DNA of 10,406 bases from HGM04593 sp045636125 (GTDB taxonomy: Bacteria > Bacteroidota > Bacteroidia > Bacteroidales > Bacteroidaceae), in contig JAZTWX010000002.1 in the NCBI GenBank assembly GCA_045636125.1, positions 1 to 10,406 on the forward strand, given 5' to 3'. The notes beneath the pieces were generated by a model. The model ran no database searches, was not told the origin of the DNA, and saw only the letters and a list, made by a program, of their open reading frames with translations. Below, piece by piece: positions 1-6,318 of the stretch. Each line of letters begins with the position of its first letter. Within the stretch, counting starts at the first letter, position 1. Position numbers and translations under genes: made by a program.

Positions 1-180
1 TGGCCGGAATTAAAGTACATCAAATTATTTGACGGTTCGTTTTTCGTTCCTTACTTATACTTAAATCTTTCGCTGCATAAAAGCAGCAAAAGCACGTTGT
101 ACTGCTTGTCTGTATGGAATGTTTTCAAGGATCATCTTGCTTCTCGTTCGGCGTTGCTTGTGCGTTGCTTCCCGAAAGCG
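1..180 (-). ncRNA. Probable rRNA-operon leader transcript (5' part, runs off left edge)
   Basis: Read on the minus strand, this stretch follows a strong promoter and has no convincing coding frame. It contains a GATCCTTGA block at about 136-128 followed by ACAGACAAGCAGTACAA (about 110-94). From memory, this matches the layout of Bacteroidales rRNA leaders, where a TTCTTTGA-like antitermination segment is followed by a conserved AGTACAA stretch before the 16S gene. A small perfect hairpin, GCTGC-6 nt-GCAGC, lies at 72-87. The 16S 5' end itself is not in the window, so the identification is an inference from leader architecture and promoter type. An alternative is the 5' untranslated region of some other highly expressed operon. 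Confidence 0.45.
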
Positions 181-184
181 AGTG

Positions 185-214
185 CAAAGGTAAGGCGATT
201 TTTTGAACTACAAA
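185..214 (-). promoter_or_regulatory. Leftward Bacteroidetes promoter (TTTG-N18-TACCTTTG)
   Basis: On the minus strand the -7 element TACCTTTG occupies 192-185 and fits TAnnTTTG perfectly. A -33 TTTG lies at 214-211 with an 18-nt spacer. Transcription would start near 178-180 and run left. The sequence upstream of the -33 box (215-300) is rich in A- and T-tracts resembling an UP element, as expected for a very strong, rRNA-type promoter. Confidence 0.6.
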
Positions 215-498
215 ACTATTTCAAGGAAAATTTTTGAAAAAAATCGCACTATTTTCAAACAGCACTCATTTCCAATCACTTACAAACAAACTTTTTTTTC
301 AACTTTTTCAGCCCTTTTTCTTGATGCTCAAAAAAGCCGCTGTTTCGCAAGCGAAGGGAATGGCAAAATAAGGCAATAAATTCAATAACGCAACATATTT
401 TTTCAATTAAATTTCATATTTAACATTCTTTCACACTTAAACAGTGATTTAGGGTACAAAATTCAGAAGAAGGAATAGCAGCGTCTTGGTTTTTTGAG
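215..498. other. AT-rich intergenic region between two divergent promoters
   Basis: No credible gene is visible. Positions 215-300 carry repeated A- and T-tracts abutting the leftward promoter (UP-element-like). A short palindrome, TTCGC-AA-GCGAA, lies at 344-355. I see no tRNA, terminator or known riboswitch. The region mainly separates the leftward unit from the rightward DUF5686 gene. Confidence 0.5.
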
Positions 499-506
499 TA
501 ATTTTG
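499..506 (+). promoter_or_regulatory. -7 box of the DUF5686 gene promoter
   Basis: TAATTTTG fits TAnnTTTG and lies 37 nt upstream of the ATG at 544. No good TTTG sits at the usual -33 distance, so the upstream element is weak or absent. A very AT-rich stretch (515-533) and an AAGGA at 534-538, 5 nt before the start codon, follow. This is a better ribosome-binding sequence than most genes in this window have. Confidence 0.45.
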
Positions 507-543
507 CAACGCACTATATATATTATATATAATAAGGAACACA

Positions 544-3123
544 ATGATTAAAAGAATACATATATACATTATATCATTACTGCTCACCACCCTCTCGCTT
601 GGCACACAAGCTCAAAGCGATAACAAAGTGCGCATACACGGGAAAATTACCGACCGCGTAAACGGCGAAGCAATCCCCTATGCATCGGCGCGAATAAGAA
701 ACACCTCGCACGGATGCAGCAGCGACAACCACGGTTATTTCTCCTTTTACACCCACGGTCTGCGCGACACGCTCATTGTAACAAGCCTGGGCTATAAAGA
801 TGTGCGCCTGCCGCTGAATGCAAAAACCAGCCTGCCGCTCACCATTAAAATGAAGGCCGAGAATTACGAACTCAGCGAGGTTACCATAAAGCCAAAAAAA
901 GAGAAATACACAAAGAAAAACAACCCGGCAGTAGCCCTTGCACGCAAAATAACCGAGCGACGCGATGACAACGCCCCAGAAAGAAAGCCTTTCTACAGCC
1001 GCAACCGCCACGAAAAGCTTAATGTAGCACTGAACAACTTCAGTTCGTCGACCGACAGCCACTTCGGCAAAGGCTTTTCGTTCCTCGACCAATACATCGA
1101 CACCTCGCTCGTGTCGGGCAAGCCAATTCTATACATTTCAGCGCGTGAGCTCATAGGCACAGACTACCACAGCAACGACCCCAAACGCAGCCGCAAATAT
1201 GTAAAAGCCCGCAAACGCAACGGTATAGACGACCTTGTATCGGCCGAGACACTCGAAGCACTCTACGAAGAGAGTTTCAAGGACATTGACATTTTCCAGG
1301 ACAACGTTTCGCTATTCGGAAACAAATTCGTGAGCCCGTTATCAAAAATAGGCCCAAGTTTCTACCGTTACTACATACTCGACACCCTCGACATTGATGG
1401 CGAGCAATGCTACGACCTTGCATTTGCCCCATTCAACTCCGAATCGTTCGGCTTCACCGGACACGTGTATGTAACAACCGACTCGACATACTTCATAAAG
1501 CTCGTGCAGATGAACGTGCCCCACGACATCAATATGAACTTTATAGAATACATGAACATAAAACAACACTTCGACCGCCTGCCCGACGGCACCCGCATCC
1601 TCAACACCGAATCACTGGTAACGGAATTCAAGGTTGTTGACGCCGTGAACGGCTTTTATGCCCACAGACAGGTTGAATACCGCGACTATTGTTTCGAAAA
1701 AGACAGCCTTGCCGAAGTTGTGCTGAAATTCCCGGGCGAGACAATGGAAGACCACCTCTCCACCCGCCGCAACGACGAGTATTGGGCACAGAACCGCATA
1801 GCCGAGGTTATAGGCAAAGAGCAGACGGTTGAAGAGATGATGCGCGAGCTGCGCAACAACCCCGTGTACTATTGGCTGGAAAAAAGCGTCACTTTCCTAT
1901 TTACCGGCTGGATACCCATACGCGAGAACGAGCCGCCCATCTTCTACGGCCCCGTGAACACAACATTCAGCACCAACGACCTCGAAGGCTACCGCCTGCG
2001 CACAGGCGCAATGACATCGGCCTACCTCAACCCCCACCTTTTCGGCCTCTTCTACCTTGCATACGGAACAAAAGACGAGAAACTCAAATATATGGGCGAG
2101 GTTGAATACTCCTTCAAAAAGAAGAACGAGCACCCCAACGAGTTCCCCATCCACTCGCTGAAGGCGCGATACGAGAACGACATTTTCCAGTATGGCCAGA
2201 AATACCACACCAACAAGGACAACATTTTTTTGAGCCTGAAACGAAAGGAAGACAACAAGATAGGCTATGTAAAAAAGGCAGAATTCACATACACCCGCGA
2301 ATTCTACAACCATTTTTCCTACGCCCTCACACTGCGCAACCGCAAAGACATTGCGTCGCACCTTGTGCCCTTTGAGCGCACCACCATTATAGACGGCGCC
2401 ACCGTAACGAACAACGTGAAGGAGATATCACAGTCGGAGGCAGAAATAAAACTGCGCTGGGCACCAAAGGAAAAATTTATGCAGACAAAGTGGAACCGCC
2501 ACCGCGTAAACCCCGAAAAACCGGTGTTCACCCTCACCCACACATTCAGCAAAAAAGGAGTGCTCGGCAGCGACTACGACTACCAGCACACCGAATTCAG
2601 TTTCGAGAAGCGCTTCTGGTTTTCGGCCTTCGGACACACCGACTGCGTTATAAAGGCCGGAAAAGTGTGGAACAAAGTACCCTTCCCGCTGCTCATTATG
2701 CCCGCCGCCAACCTTTCGTACACCATACAGAAGGAATCGTTCGACCTTATGAACGCAATGGAGTTCTTCAACGACGAATATGCTTCGTGGGACCTCACAT
2801 ACTATATGAACGGACTCATTTTCAACCGCCTGCCGCTCATCAGGAAGCTCAACTGGCGCGAAGTGCTCACATTCCGCGGAATGTACGGGCGACTGAGCGA
2901 AAAGAACCGCCCCGACCCCGCAAACACAGGCGACCTTTTCAAGTTCCCATACGAGAACGAGGATTATCACTACCTCGGTAGCAAACCATATATGGAAATT
3001 GGAGTGGGAATTGAGAATATCTTCAAGATTTTACGCGTGGACTACGTGCGCCGAATAACCTACCGCGACCTCCCCGGCATCGACAAAGACGGAATAAGAA
3101 TACAGCTGCACGTGCAGTTCTAA
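544..3123 (+). CDS. DUF5686 / carboxypeptidase-like regulatory domain outer-membrane protein
   Basis: This 859-residue protein is predicted to sit in the outer membrane. Residues 1-23 form a signal peptide (KR at positions 3-4, hydrophobic core, cleavage after TQA). Residues about 30-115 form a CarboxypepD_reg-like beta-sandwich (GKITD, IPYASARI, GYFSF, VTSLGYKD), the N-terminal domain common in Bacteroidetes surface proteins. The remainder matches the DUF5686 family, with many aromatic, alternating-polarity segments in the C-terminal half and a final Phe (LHVQF), as in outer-membrane beta-barrels. Length is typical of the family, whose molecular function is not established. The ATG at 544 is preceded by AAGGA and leads straight into the signal peptide. 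The gene ends 14 bp from the stop of the convergent peptidase gene, with no obvious terminator between them. Confidence 0.88.
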   Translation: MIKRIHIYIISLLLTTLSLGTQAQSDNKVRIHGKITDRVNGEAIPYASARIRNTSHGCSSDNHGYFSFYTHGLRDTLIVTSLGYKDVRLPLNAKTSLPLTIKMKAENYELSEVTIKPKKEKYTKKNNPAVALARKITERRDDNAPERKPFYSRNRHEKLNVALNNFSSSTDSHFGKGFSFLDQYIDTSLVSGKPILYISARELIGTDYHSNDPKRSRKYVKARKRNGIDDLVSAETLEALYEESFKDIDIFQDNVSLFGNKFVSPLSKIGPSFYRYYILDTLDIDGEQCYDLAFAPFNSESFGFTGHVYVTTDSTYFIKLVQMNVPHDINMNFIEYMNIKQHFDRLPDGTRILNTESLVTEFKVVDAVNGFYAHRQVEYRDYCFEKDSLAEVVLKFPGETMEDHLSTRRNDEYWAQNRIAEVIGKEQTVEEMMRELRNNPVYYWLEKSVTFLFTGWIPIRENEPPIFYGPVNTTFSTNDLEGYRLRTGAMTSAYLNPHLFGLFYLAYGTKDEKLKYMGEVEYSFKKKNEHPNEFPIHSLKARYENDIFQYGQKYHTNKDNIFLSLKRKEDNKIGYVKKAEFTYTREFYNHFSYALTLRNRKDIASHLVPFERTTIIDGATVTNNVKEISQSEAEIKLRWAPKEKFMQTKWNRHRVNPEKPVFTLTHTFSKKGVLGSDYDYQHTEFSFEKRFWFSAFGHTDCVIKAGKVWNKVPFPLLIMPAANLSYTIQKESFDLMNAMEFFNDEYASWDLTYYMNGLIFNRLPLIRKLNWREVLTFRGMYGRLSEKNRPDPANTGDLFKFPYENEDYHYLGSKPYMEIGVGIENIFKILRVDYVRRITYRDLPGIDKDGIRIQLHVQF

Positions 3124-3137
3124 CAAAGAACAGCAAG

Positions 3138-4370
3138 CTACCACCCCACCTCGTTCCAGCCGGCAGCCTCGTACCACTCGAGCAACCTGAAGTCCTCGTT
3201 CAGGCCGATGTAACGTGTATCGCTCGAAGGCAGATAAATTGAAAGAGCACCACAAGCATCGTTGAGGAGCACATCTAAACCCTTTATATAGCTGTACACA
3301 AGAGCATTGCGAGAGATATAAGGCACAGCCTTTTCAAAAGCCTCGCGCCAGAGATTGTATGCATCGGCCTGCAGACAGGCGCGCATAGCGTGATTAATAT
3401 CGTGAAAACAGGGGAATTTCTTGCCATAATAGAAATACCCTCCGGGGAGATAAGAAAACAGCGCTTTATGGTCTATCTCCTCGAGGCTTCCAAAAGCCGA
3501 ACGCAGCGCCACCGCCGTAGCGCGCGCAAATTCCTGCATAACACCCAACCTCACCGCCGACAAAATGACACCATCGGTGCCACCCTCGTAGCAAGCAACA
3601 TAGGCATCCATAATATCGGCAACAGAAGCCGTGGAATTAAAGAAAAGAGGGATTATCACTTCGTAAGGAGCACCGGCACCAGGAATTTCTGCAGGCGAGC
3701 CAATAAGCCACTCGGCGCAATCGCGCATAGCATATGCCACCTCGGCACACTGCATAAAACAAGCATCGAACATCACCCTGCGCGGCTTTGCCGAAAGAGA
3801 GCCAAGCAAGGAGGCAAGCTCTTCAACATACACCTTCCCATTTGCGCCGCCGCTTGCAAGCACACCATCATCGCCGAAAGAGAAAAGCTGAGGCCTGCGA
3901 TTGCCATCGTCGAAAAGCCAACCGCTCCCGTGCGAGCCAAAAATCACATCGAAAACTTTAGAAGGATATTCACGCTGCACAATATCGAACACATCGCGCA
4001 TTTCCAACGTATCACACGACGACATTTCACGCTCGAAATTATAGACCGTTTCATAATTACCCTCACCACCATCATTAAAAAAGCGAATCAAACGCGGCGA
4101 ATGATAGTCGTCGACATAAGCAAGCATAAAACAATCACCCGGAACACGGGAAGCCGCGCGGAGCACCTCGGCAAGATCACCTTGAAAATCGTCACTCAAA
4201 TTATTGTCGCCCACAATATAGAGCAACAAAGTTTGCGCCGCCGAATCGCCTGCCTGCAAAAAAGAAGAGTCGTCACCCCCATCGTCGGGCAAACGGAAAT
4301 CATCGCGGCACGACACAAACGAGAGCAACAACAGCAGAAACAGAGAAAAACGACGCCCGCCGAAATACAT
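3138..4370 (-). CDS. Clostripain-family (C11) cysteine peptidase, lipoprotein
   Basis: A 410-residue member of peptidase family C11, the clan CD family of clostripain and Bacteroidales relatives such as PmC11 and fragipain, which cleave after basic residues. The catalytic His is in SHGSGW (His147) and the nucleophile Cys in DACFMQ (Cys204). The conserved SPAEIPGAGAPY block (225-236) follows. The N-terminal core YIVGDNNLS (51-59) is also typical. Residues 1-20 form a lipoprotein signal peptide ending in FVSC, with Cys21 as lipid attachment site. RDD follows directly, resembling the basic-plus-acidic signal reported to send Bacteroidetes lipoproteins to the cell surface, so surface exposure is plausible but inferred. 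The gene starts 2 nt after the upstream small gene and so is co-transcribed with it. Its substrate is unknown. Confidence 0.87.
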   Translation of the reverse strand: MYFGGRRFSLFLLLLLSFVSCRDDFRLPDDGGDDSSFLQAGDSAAQTLLLYIVGDNNLSDDFQGDLAEVLRAASRVPGDCFMLAYVDDYHSPRLIRFFNDGGEGNYETVYNFEREMSSCDTLEMRDVFDIVQREYPSKVFDVIFGSHGSGWLFDDGNRRPQLFSFGDDGVLASGGANGKVYVEELASLLGSLSAKPRRVMFDACFMQCAEVAYAMRDCAEWLIGSPAEIPGAGAPYEVIIPLFFNSTASVADIMDAYVACYEGGTDGVILSAVRLGVMQEFARATAVALRSAFGSLEEIDHKALFSYLPGGYFYYGKKFPCFHDINHAMRACLQADAYNLWREAFEKAVPYISRNALVYSYIKGLDVLLNDACGALSIYLPSSDTRYIGLNEDFRLLEWYEAAGWNEVGW

Positions 4371-4372
4371 AC

Positions 4373-4759
4373 TTACGGGCGTGTAAACTTGAACTTATCG
4401 CCCAGATAGCGCACATCCTTGCCACTGCGCAACAACCTCTTCTTCACCTTCGCCTCCACTTTTTGCATTTTGGAACGTTTCTTTGAAAAGAATATCACCG
4501 ACGTGCGGTTAGGCATACCCTCCTGCAGGTTCATGTAATCCTTCAGCTCATAAGCATAATGCTGACGGTCGGGCAACGCCTTTGCCTTACCCACAAGCGA
4601 CACACCCTCAATGGGCATTATTTCGGTAAAATAGGCAGTTGAGTCGGAATAACTTATTGAAACACCGAGAAGATACACAACATCCTTCTTATCCTTTGCC
4701 GACACCGCCGACACCGCAAAAAGCGCAATCAAAAGCGCTGATATAAATACTTTTTTCAT
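4373..4759 (-). CDS. Small secreted protein of unknown function
   Basis: A 128-residue protein. It begins with a clear Sec signal peptide (MKKVFISALLIALFAVSAVSA, in two parts: MKKVF then a hydrophobic stretch), probably cleaved after residue 21, leaving a soluble, basic periplasmic or exported protein of about 107 residues. I do not recognise a domain. It contains YLLGVSISYSDSTAYFTEI near the mature N-terminus and a lysine/arginine-rich C-terminal third (KKRSKMQKVEAKVKKRLL). The frame stays open 13 codons further upstream to a TTG, but that would put residues before the signal peptide and start at the predicted transcription start; the ATG at 4759 is therefore preferred. It is the first gene of an operon with the C11 peptidase, 2 nt downstream, so it may be a partner, inhibitor or substrate of that enzyme. 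This is inference from context only. Confidence 0.75.
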   Translation of the reverse strand: MKKVFISALLIALFAVSAVSAKDKKDVVYLLGVSISYSDSTAYFTEIMPIEGVSLVGKAKALPDRQHYAYELKDYMNLQEGMPNRTSVIFFSKKRSKMQKVEAKVKKRLLRSGKDVRYLGDKFKFTRP

Positions 4760-4805
4760 TACCAGTTCATTTAAGCCCGCAAACAACCCGCGCGGCAATC
4801 AAATG

Positions 4806-4813
4806 CAAAATTA
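4806..4813 (-). promoter_or_regulatory. -7 box for the small secreted protein / C11 peptidase operon
   Basis: On the minus strand, 4813-4806 reads TAATTTTG, matching TAnnTTTG. The predicted start near 4799 leaves a leader of about 40 nt to the ATG at 4759. The nearest TTTG upstream (4840-4837) is 23 nt away, longer than usual, so the -33 element is doubtful. The strong rpoD terminator just upstream means this operon needs its own promoter. Confidence 0.4.
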
Positions 4814-4873
4814 TAAAAATATCACAAGCAGCGAAACAAAGCAACCACTTTTAACAAAGAAATATTGTCAAAC

Positions 4874-4908
4874 AAAAAAAGCGGGCCGCGCATCAATTGC
4901 GCAGCCCG
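4874..4908 (-). terminator. Intrinsic terminator of rpoD
   Basis: On the minus strand an 11-bp GC-rich stem (CGGGCTGCGCA, 4908-4898, with TGCGCGGCCCG, 4892-4882, one U-G wobble) closes a 5-nt loop. It is followed one base later by seven T (4880-4874). It lies 26 nt beyond the rpoD stop codon and should end that transcript cleanly. Confidence 0.88.
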
Positions 4909-4933
4909 GCAGCTATAACCTACTGAAAACGTA

Positions 4934-5794
4934 CTATCCGAGGTACGATTTCAAATGAATGTTACGATGATTCTGTTTCAAACGGCGAATGGCTTTCTCC
5001 TTAATCTGGCGTACACGCTCACGTGTGAGGTTAAAACGATCACCAATCTCTTCGAGTGTCATCTCCTGCATACCGATACCGAAGAACATCTGAATAATCT
5101 CCTTCTCTCTGTCGGTAAGTGTTGAGAGCGCACGGTCAATCTCGCGTGAGAGCGACTCGCTCACAAGGACATTATCTGCCATTGGCGAATCGTCGTTCAC
5201 AAGAACGTCGAGCAAGCTATTGTCCTCGCCGTCAACAAAGGGAGCATCAACCGAAATGTGGCGTCCCGAAACCTTCATTGCTTCAATGATCTTGTCAACC
5301 GGAAGGTCGAGCTGGTCGGCCAACTCCTCTGCCGATGGACGACGTTCATTCTCCTGTTCAAATTTTGAGAAGGCCTTGGTAATTTTGTTAAGAGAACCAA
5401 CCTGGTTCAAAGGCAAGCGCACAATTCTCGATTGCTCGGCAAGAGCCTGAAGAATAGATTGTCTAATCCACCACACAGCATAACTGATGAACTTGAAACC
5501 ACGTGTCTCGTCGAATTTCTCGGCAGCCTTAATTAATCCCAGGTTGCCCTCGTTGATAAGGTCGGGCAGGCTCAATCCCTGGTTCTGATACTGTTTTGCT
5601 ACGGAAACTACGAAACGCAAGTTAGCGCGGGTTAGTTTTTCCAACGCACGGCGGTCGCCTTTTCTAATGCGCTGGGCAAGTTCAACCTCTTCCTCCACGG
5701 TGATAAGGTCTTCACGTCCAATCTCTTGCAAGTATTTGTCGAGTGAAGCACTTTCGCGGTTTGTGATACTTTTTGTAATCTGTAATTGTCTCAT
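4934..5794 (-). CDS. rpoD: Primary RNA polymerase sigma factor RpoD (SigA), Bacteroidetes type
   Basis: This 286-residue protein directs RNA polymerase to housekeeping promoters. Region 1.2 spans about residues 16-47 (SLDKYLQEIGREDLIT). Region 2 spans about 49-118 (DLINEGNLGLIKAAEKFD, then FKFISYAVWWIRQSI, the core-binding, -10-reading and melting segments). Region 3 spans about 127-200. Region 4 spans about 215-280, with the -35-reading helix-turn-helix EEIGDRFNLTRERVRQIKEKAIRRL in two parts around residues 248-271. There is no region 1.1, as usual for Bacteroidetes primary sigma factors, which read TTTG/TAnnTTTG promoters. The frame continues upstream to a TTG at 5824, but that codon lies inside the -7 box, so the ATG at 5794 (MRQLQITKS, the usual family start) is correct. 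It is monocistronic, with its own promoter and terminator. Confidence 0.97.
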   Translation of the reverse strand: MRQLQITKSITNRESASLDKYLQEIGREDLITVEEEVELAQRIRKGDRRALEKLTRANLRFVVSVAKQYQNQGLSLPDLINEGNLGLIKAAEKFDETRGFKFISYAVWWIRQSILQALAEQSRIVRLPLNQVGSLNKITKAFSKFEQENERRPSAEELADQLDLPVDKIIEAMKVSGRHISVDAPFVDGEDNSLLDVLVNDDSPMADNVLVSESLSREIDRALSTLTDREKEIIQMFFGIGMQEMTLEEIGDRFNLTRERVRQIKEKAIRRLKQNHRNIHLKSYLG

Positions 5795-5821
5795 TATGCT
5801 TCTTGGTACAATTTCAATTCG

Positions 5822-5853
5822 CAAATATACACTTTCTCATTGAAAAATACAAA
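5822..5853 (-). promoter_or_regulatory. rpoD proximal promoter (TTTG-N20-TATATTTG)
   Basis: On the minus strand the -33 TTTG is at 5853-5850 and the -7 TATATTTG at 5829-5822, with a 20-nt spacer. The predicted start is near 5815, leaving a leader of about 20 nt to the rpoD ATG at 5794. The -7 box and adjoining bases (13 nt, 5821-5833) recur exactly at 6252-6264 in the second leftward promoter. Confidence 0.7.
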
Positions 5854-6102
5854 TTTTCGTGGCAAAATGTTGTTAAAAAGGGAGAGATACTTCGTTGCAC
5901 TCAGCATAACTGAATACAATGAGCCAAGCGCATAAAAAACCGGTTATTGCAAAGAGACTGTAAATTTGAATACCGACAGGCGATAAACGGCAACTCAATG
6001 CCGCAGAACGAGACAAAAGGGAAAGTAGAAAGTATCTATCTCAAACTATCGCCCCGAGCGGAACACAAACACAAAAGCAAGTTTTATTCCACCCTCCTCA
6101 TC
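5854..6102. other. Gene-free stretch upstream of rpoD with long-range inverted repeats
   Basis: No convincing protein gene is visible on either strand. GGCGATA at 5979-5985 pairs perfectly with TATCGCC at 6047-6053. Just inside the left arm lies a short hairpin, CGGC (5988-5991) with GCCG (6000-6003). The stretch may be part of a long rpoD leader or of an RNA started at the promoter near 6253. A plus-strand TAAATTTG at 5961-5968 resembles a -7 box but has no TTTG at the right distance. Confidence 0.35.
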
Positions 6103-6248
6103 GAATTAAAATTTTACAGAACCAACGCAATAACCGGTCTACTTAAAAGGGAATTACACTTATAAGAGCCGAGATTTCATCAAATCCCGCAAAATAATTC
6201 CTTAAAAAGTGTTAATAACCAGTAATATTCTAGAATTTCACTAAATTC
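6103..6248 (-). ncRNA. Candidate structured small RNA or structured distal rpoD leader
   Basis: A near-consensus promoter places a transcription start at about 6247. The RNA that follows folds as nested helices: ACUGGU (6223-6218) with ACCGGU (6138-6133); GAAUUA (6200-6195) with UAAUUC (6156-6151); and CGGGAUUU (6189-6182) with AAAUCUCG (6177-6170) around a 4-nt loop. The first and third helices each contain one G-U wobble that would be an A-C mismatch on the other strand, pointing to minus-strand RNA. The extreme 5' end (GAAUU) could pair with AAUUC at 6107-6103, giving a closed rod of about 146 nt, somewhat like 6S RNA in outline. There is no intrinsic terminator at 6103, so the 3' end is unknown. 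I cannot assign an RNA family. Confidence 0.3.
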
Positions 6249-6252
6249 TCTG

Positions 6253-6284
6253 CAAATATACACTCTGCAAGTGAGAAAAACAAA
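6253..6284 (-). promoter_or_regulatory. Second leftward promoter upstream of rpoD (TTTG-N20-TATATTTG)
   Basis: On the minus strand the -33 TTTG is at 6284-6281 and the -7 TATATTTG at 6260-6253, with a 20-nt spacer. Element sequences and spacing are identical to the proximal rpoD promoter 431 bp away. No open reading frame follows, so it should drive either a non-coding RNA or a roughly 450-nt rpoD leader. Confidence 0.6.
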
Positions 6285-6305
6285 TATTTCACCCCACTTA
6301 CAGAG
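6263..6305. repeat. 11-bp inverted repeat spanning the distal promoter and the glnA 3' region
   Basis: CTCTGCAAGTG (6263-6273) and CACTTACAGAG (6295-6305) form an inverted repeat with one mismatch that becomes a U-G wobble in minus-strand RNA. The loop is 21 nt and contains the -33 TTTG of the distal promoter. The repeat begins 14 bp past the glnA stop codon. It lacks a T-run, so it would be a poor intrinsic terminator. It may stabilise the glnA 3' end or act as an operator. CTCTGCAA is also repeated directly at 6248-6255. Confidence 0.4.
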
Positions 6306-6318
6306 TATAATTTATCAA

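Noticed and set aside
61..135. A 24-codon open frame on the minus strand starting MILENIPYRQAV.
   Set aside because: It lies within the leader that resembles an rRNA operon leader. The apparent start is the GATCCTTGA block, there is no Shine-Dalgarno sequence, and the size is what chance would give.
3124..3137. A shared terminator between the convergent DUF5686 and C11 peptidase genes.
   Set aside because: Only 14 bp separate the stop codons and no stem with a T-run is visible there.
3390..4409. A 339-codon plus-strand frame opposite the C11 peptidase gene.
   Set aside because: It is antisense to a gene with intact catalytic motifs and lipobox. Its low-complexity, Arg/Ile/Thr/His-rich product is typical of a reverse-strand shadow.
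4760..4798. A 13-residue extension of the small secreted protein (TTG start at 4798).
   Set aside because: It would place residues before a textbook signal peptide and start at the predicted transcription start.
5795..5824. A 10-residue N-terminal extension of the sigma factor (TTG start at 5824).
   Set aside because: The TTG lies inside the rpoD -7 box, so it would not be in the mRNA. The family normally starts at MRQL.
5947..6165. A 72-codon plus-strand frame in the rpoD-glnA gap.
   Set aside because: It starts with TTG inside a poor context, has no proper promoter, resembles no family I know, and runs against the strand on which promoters and RNA structure are seen.
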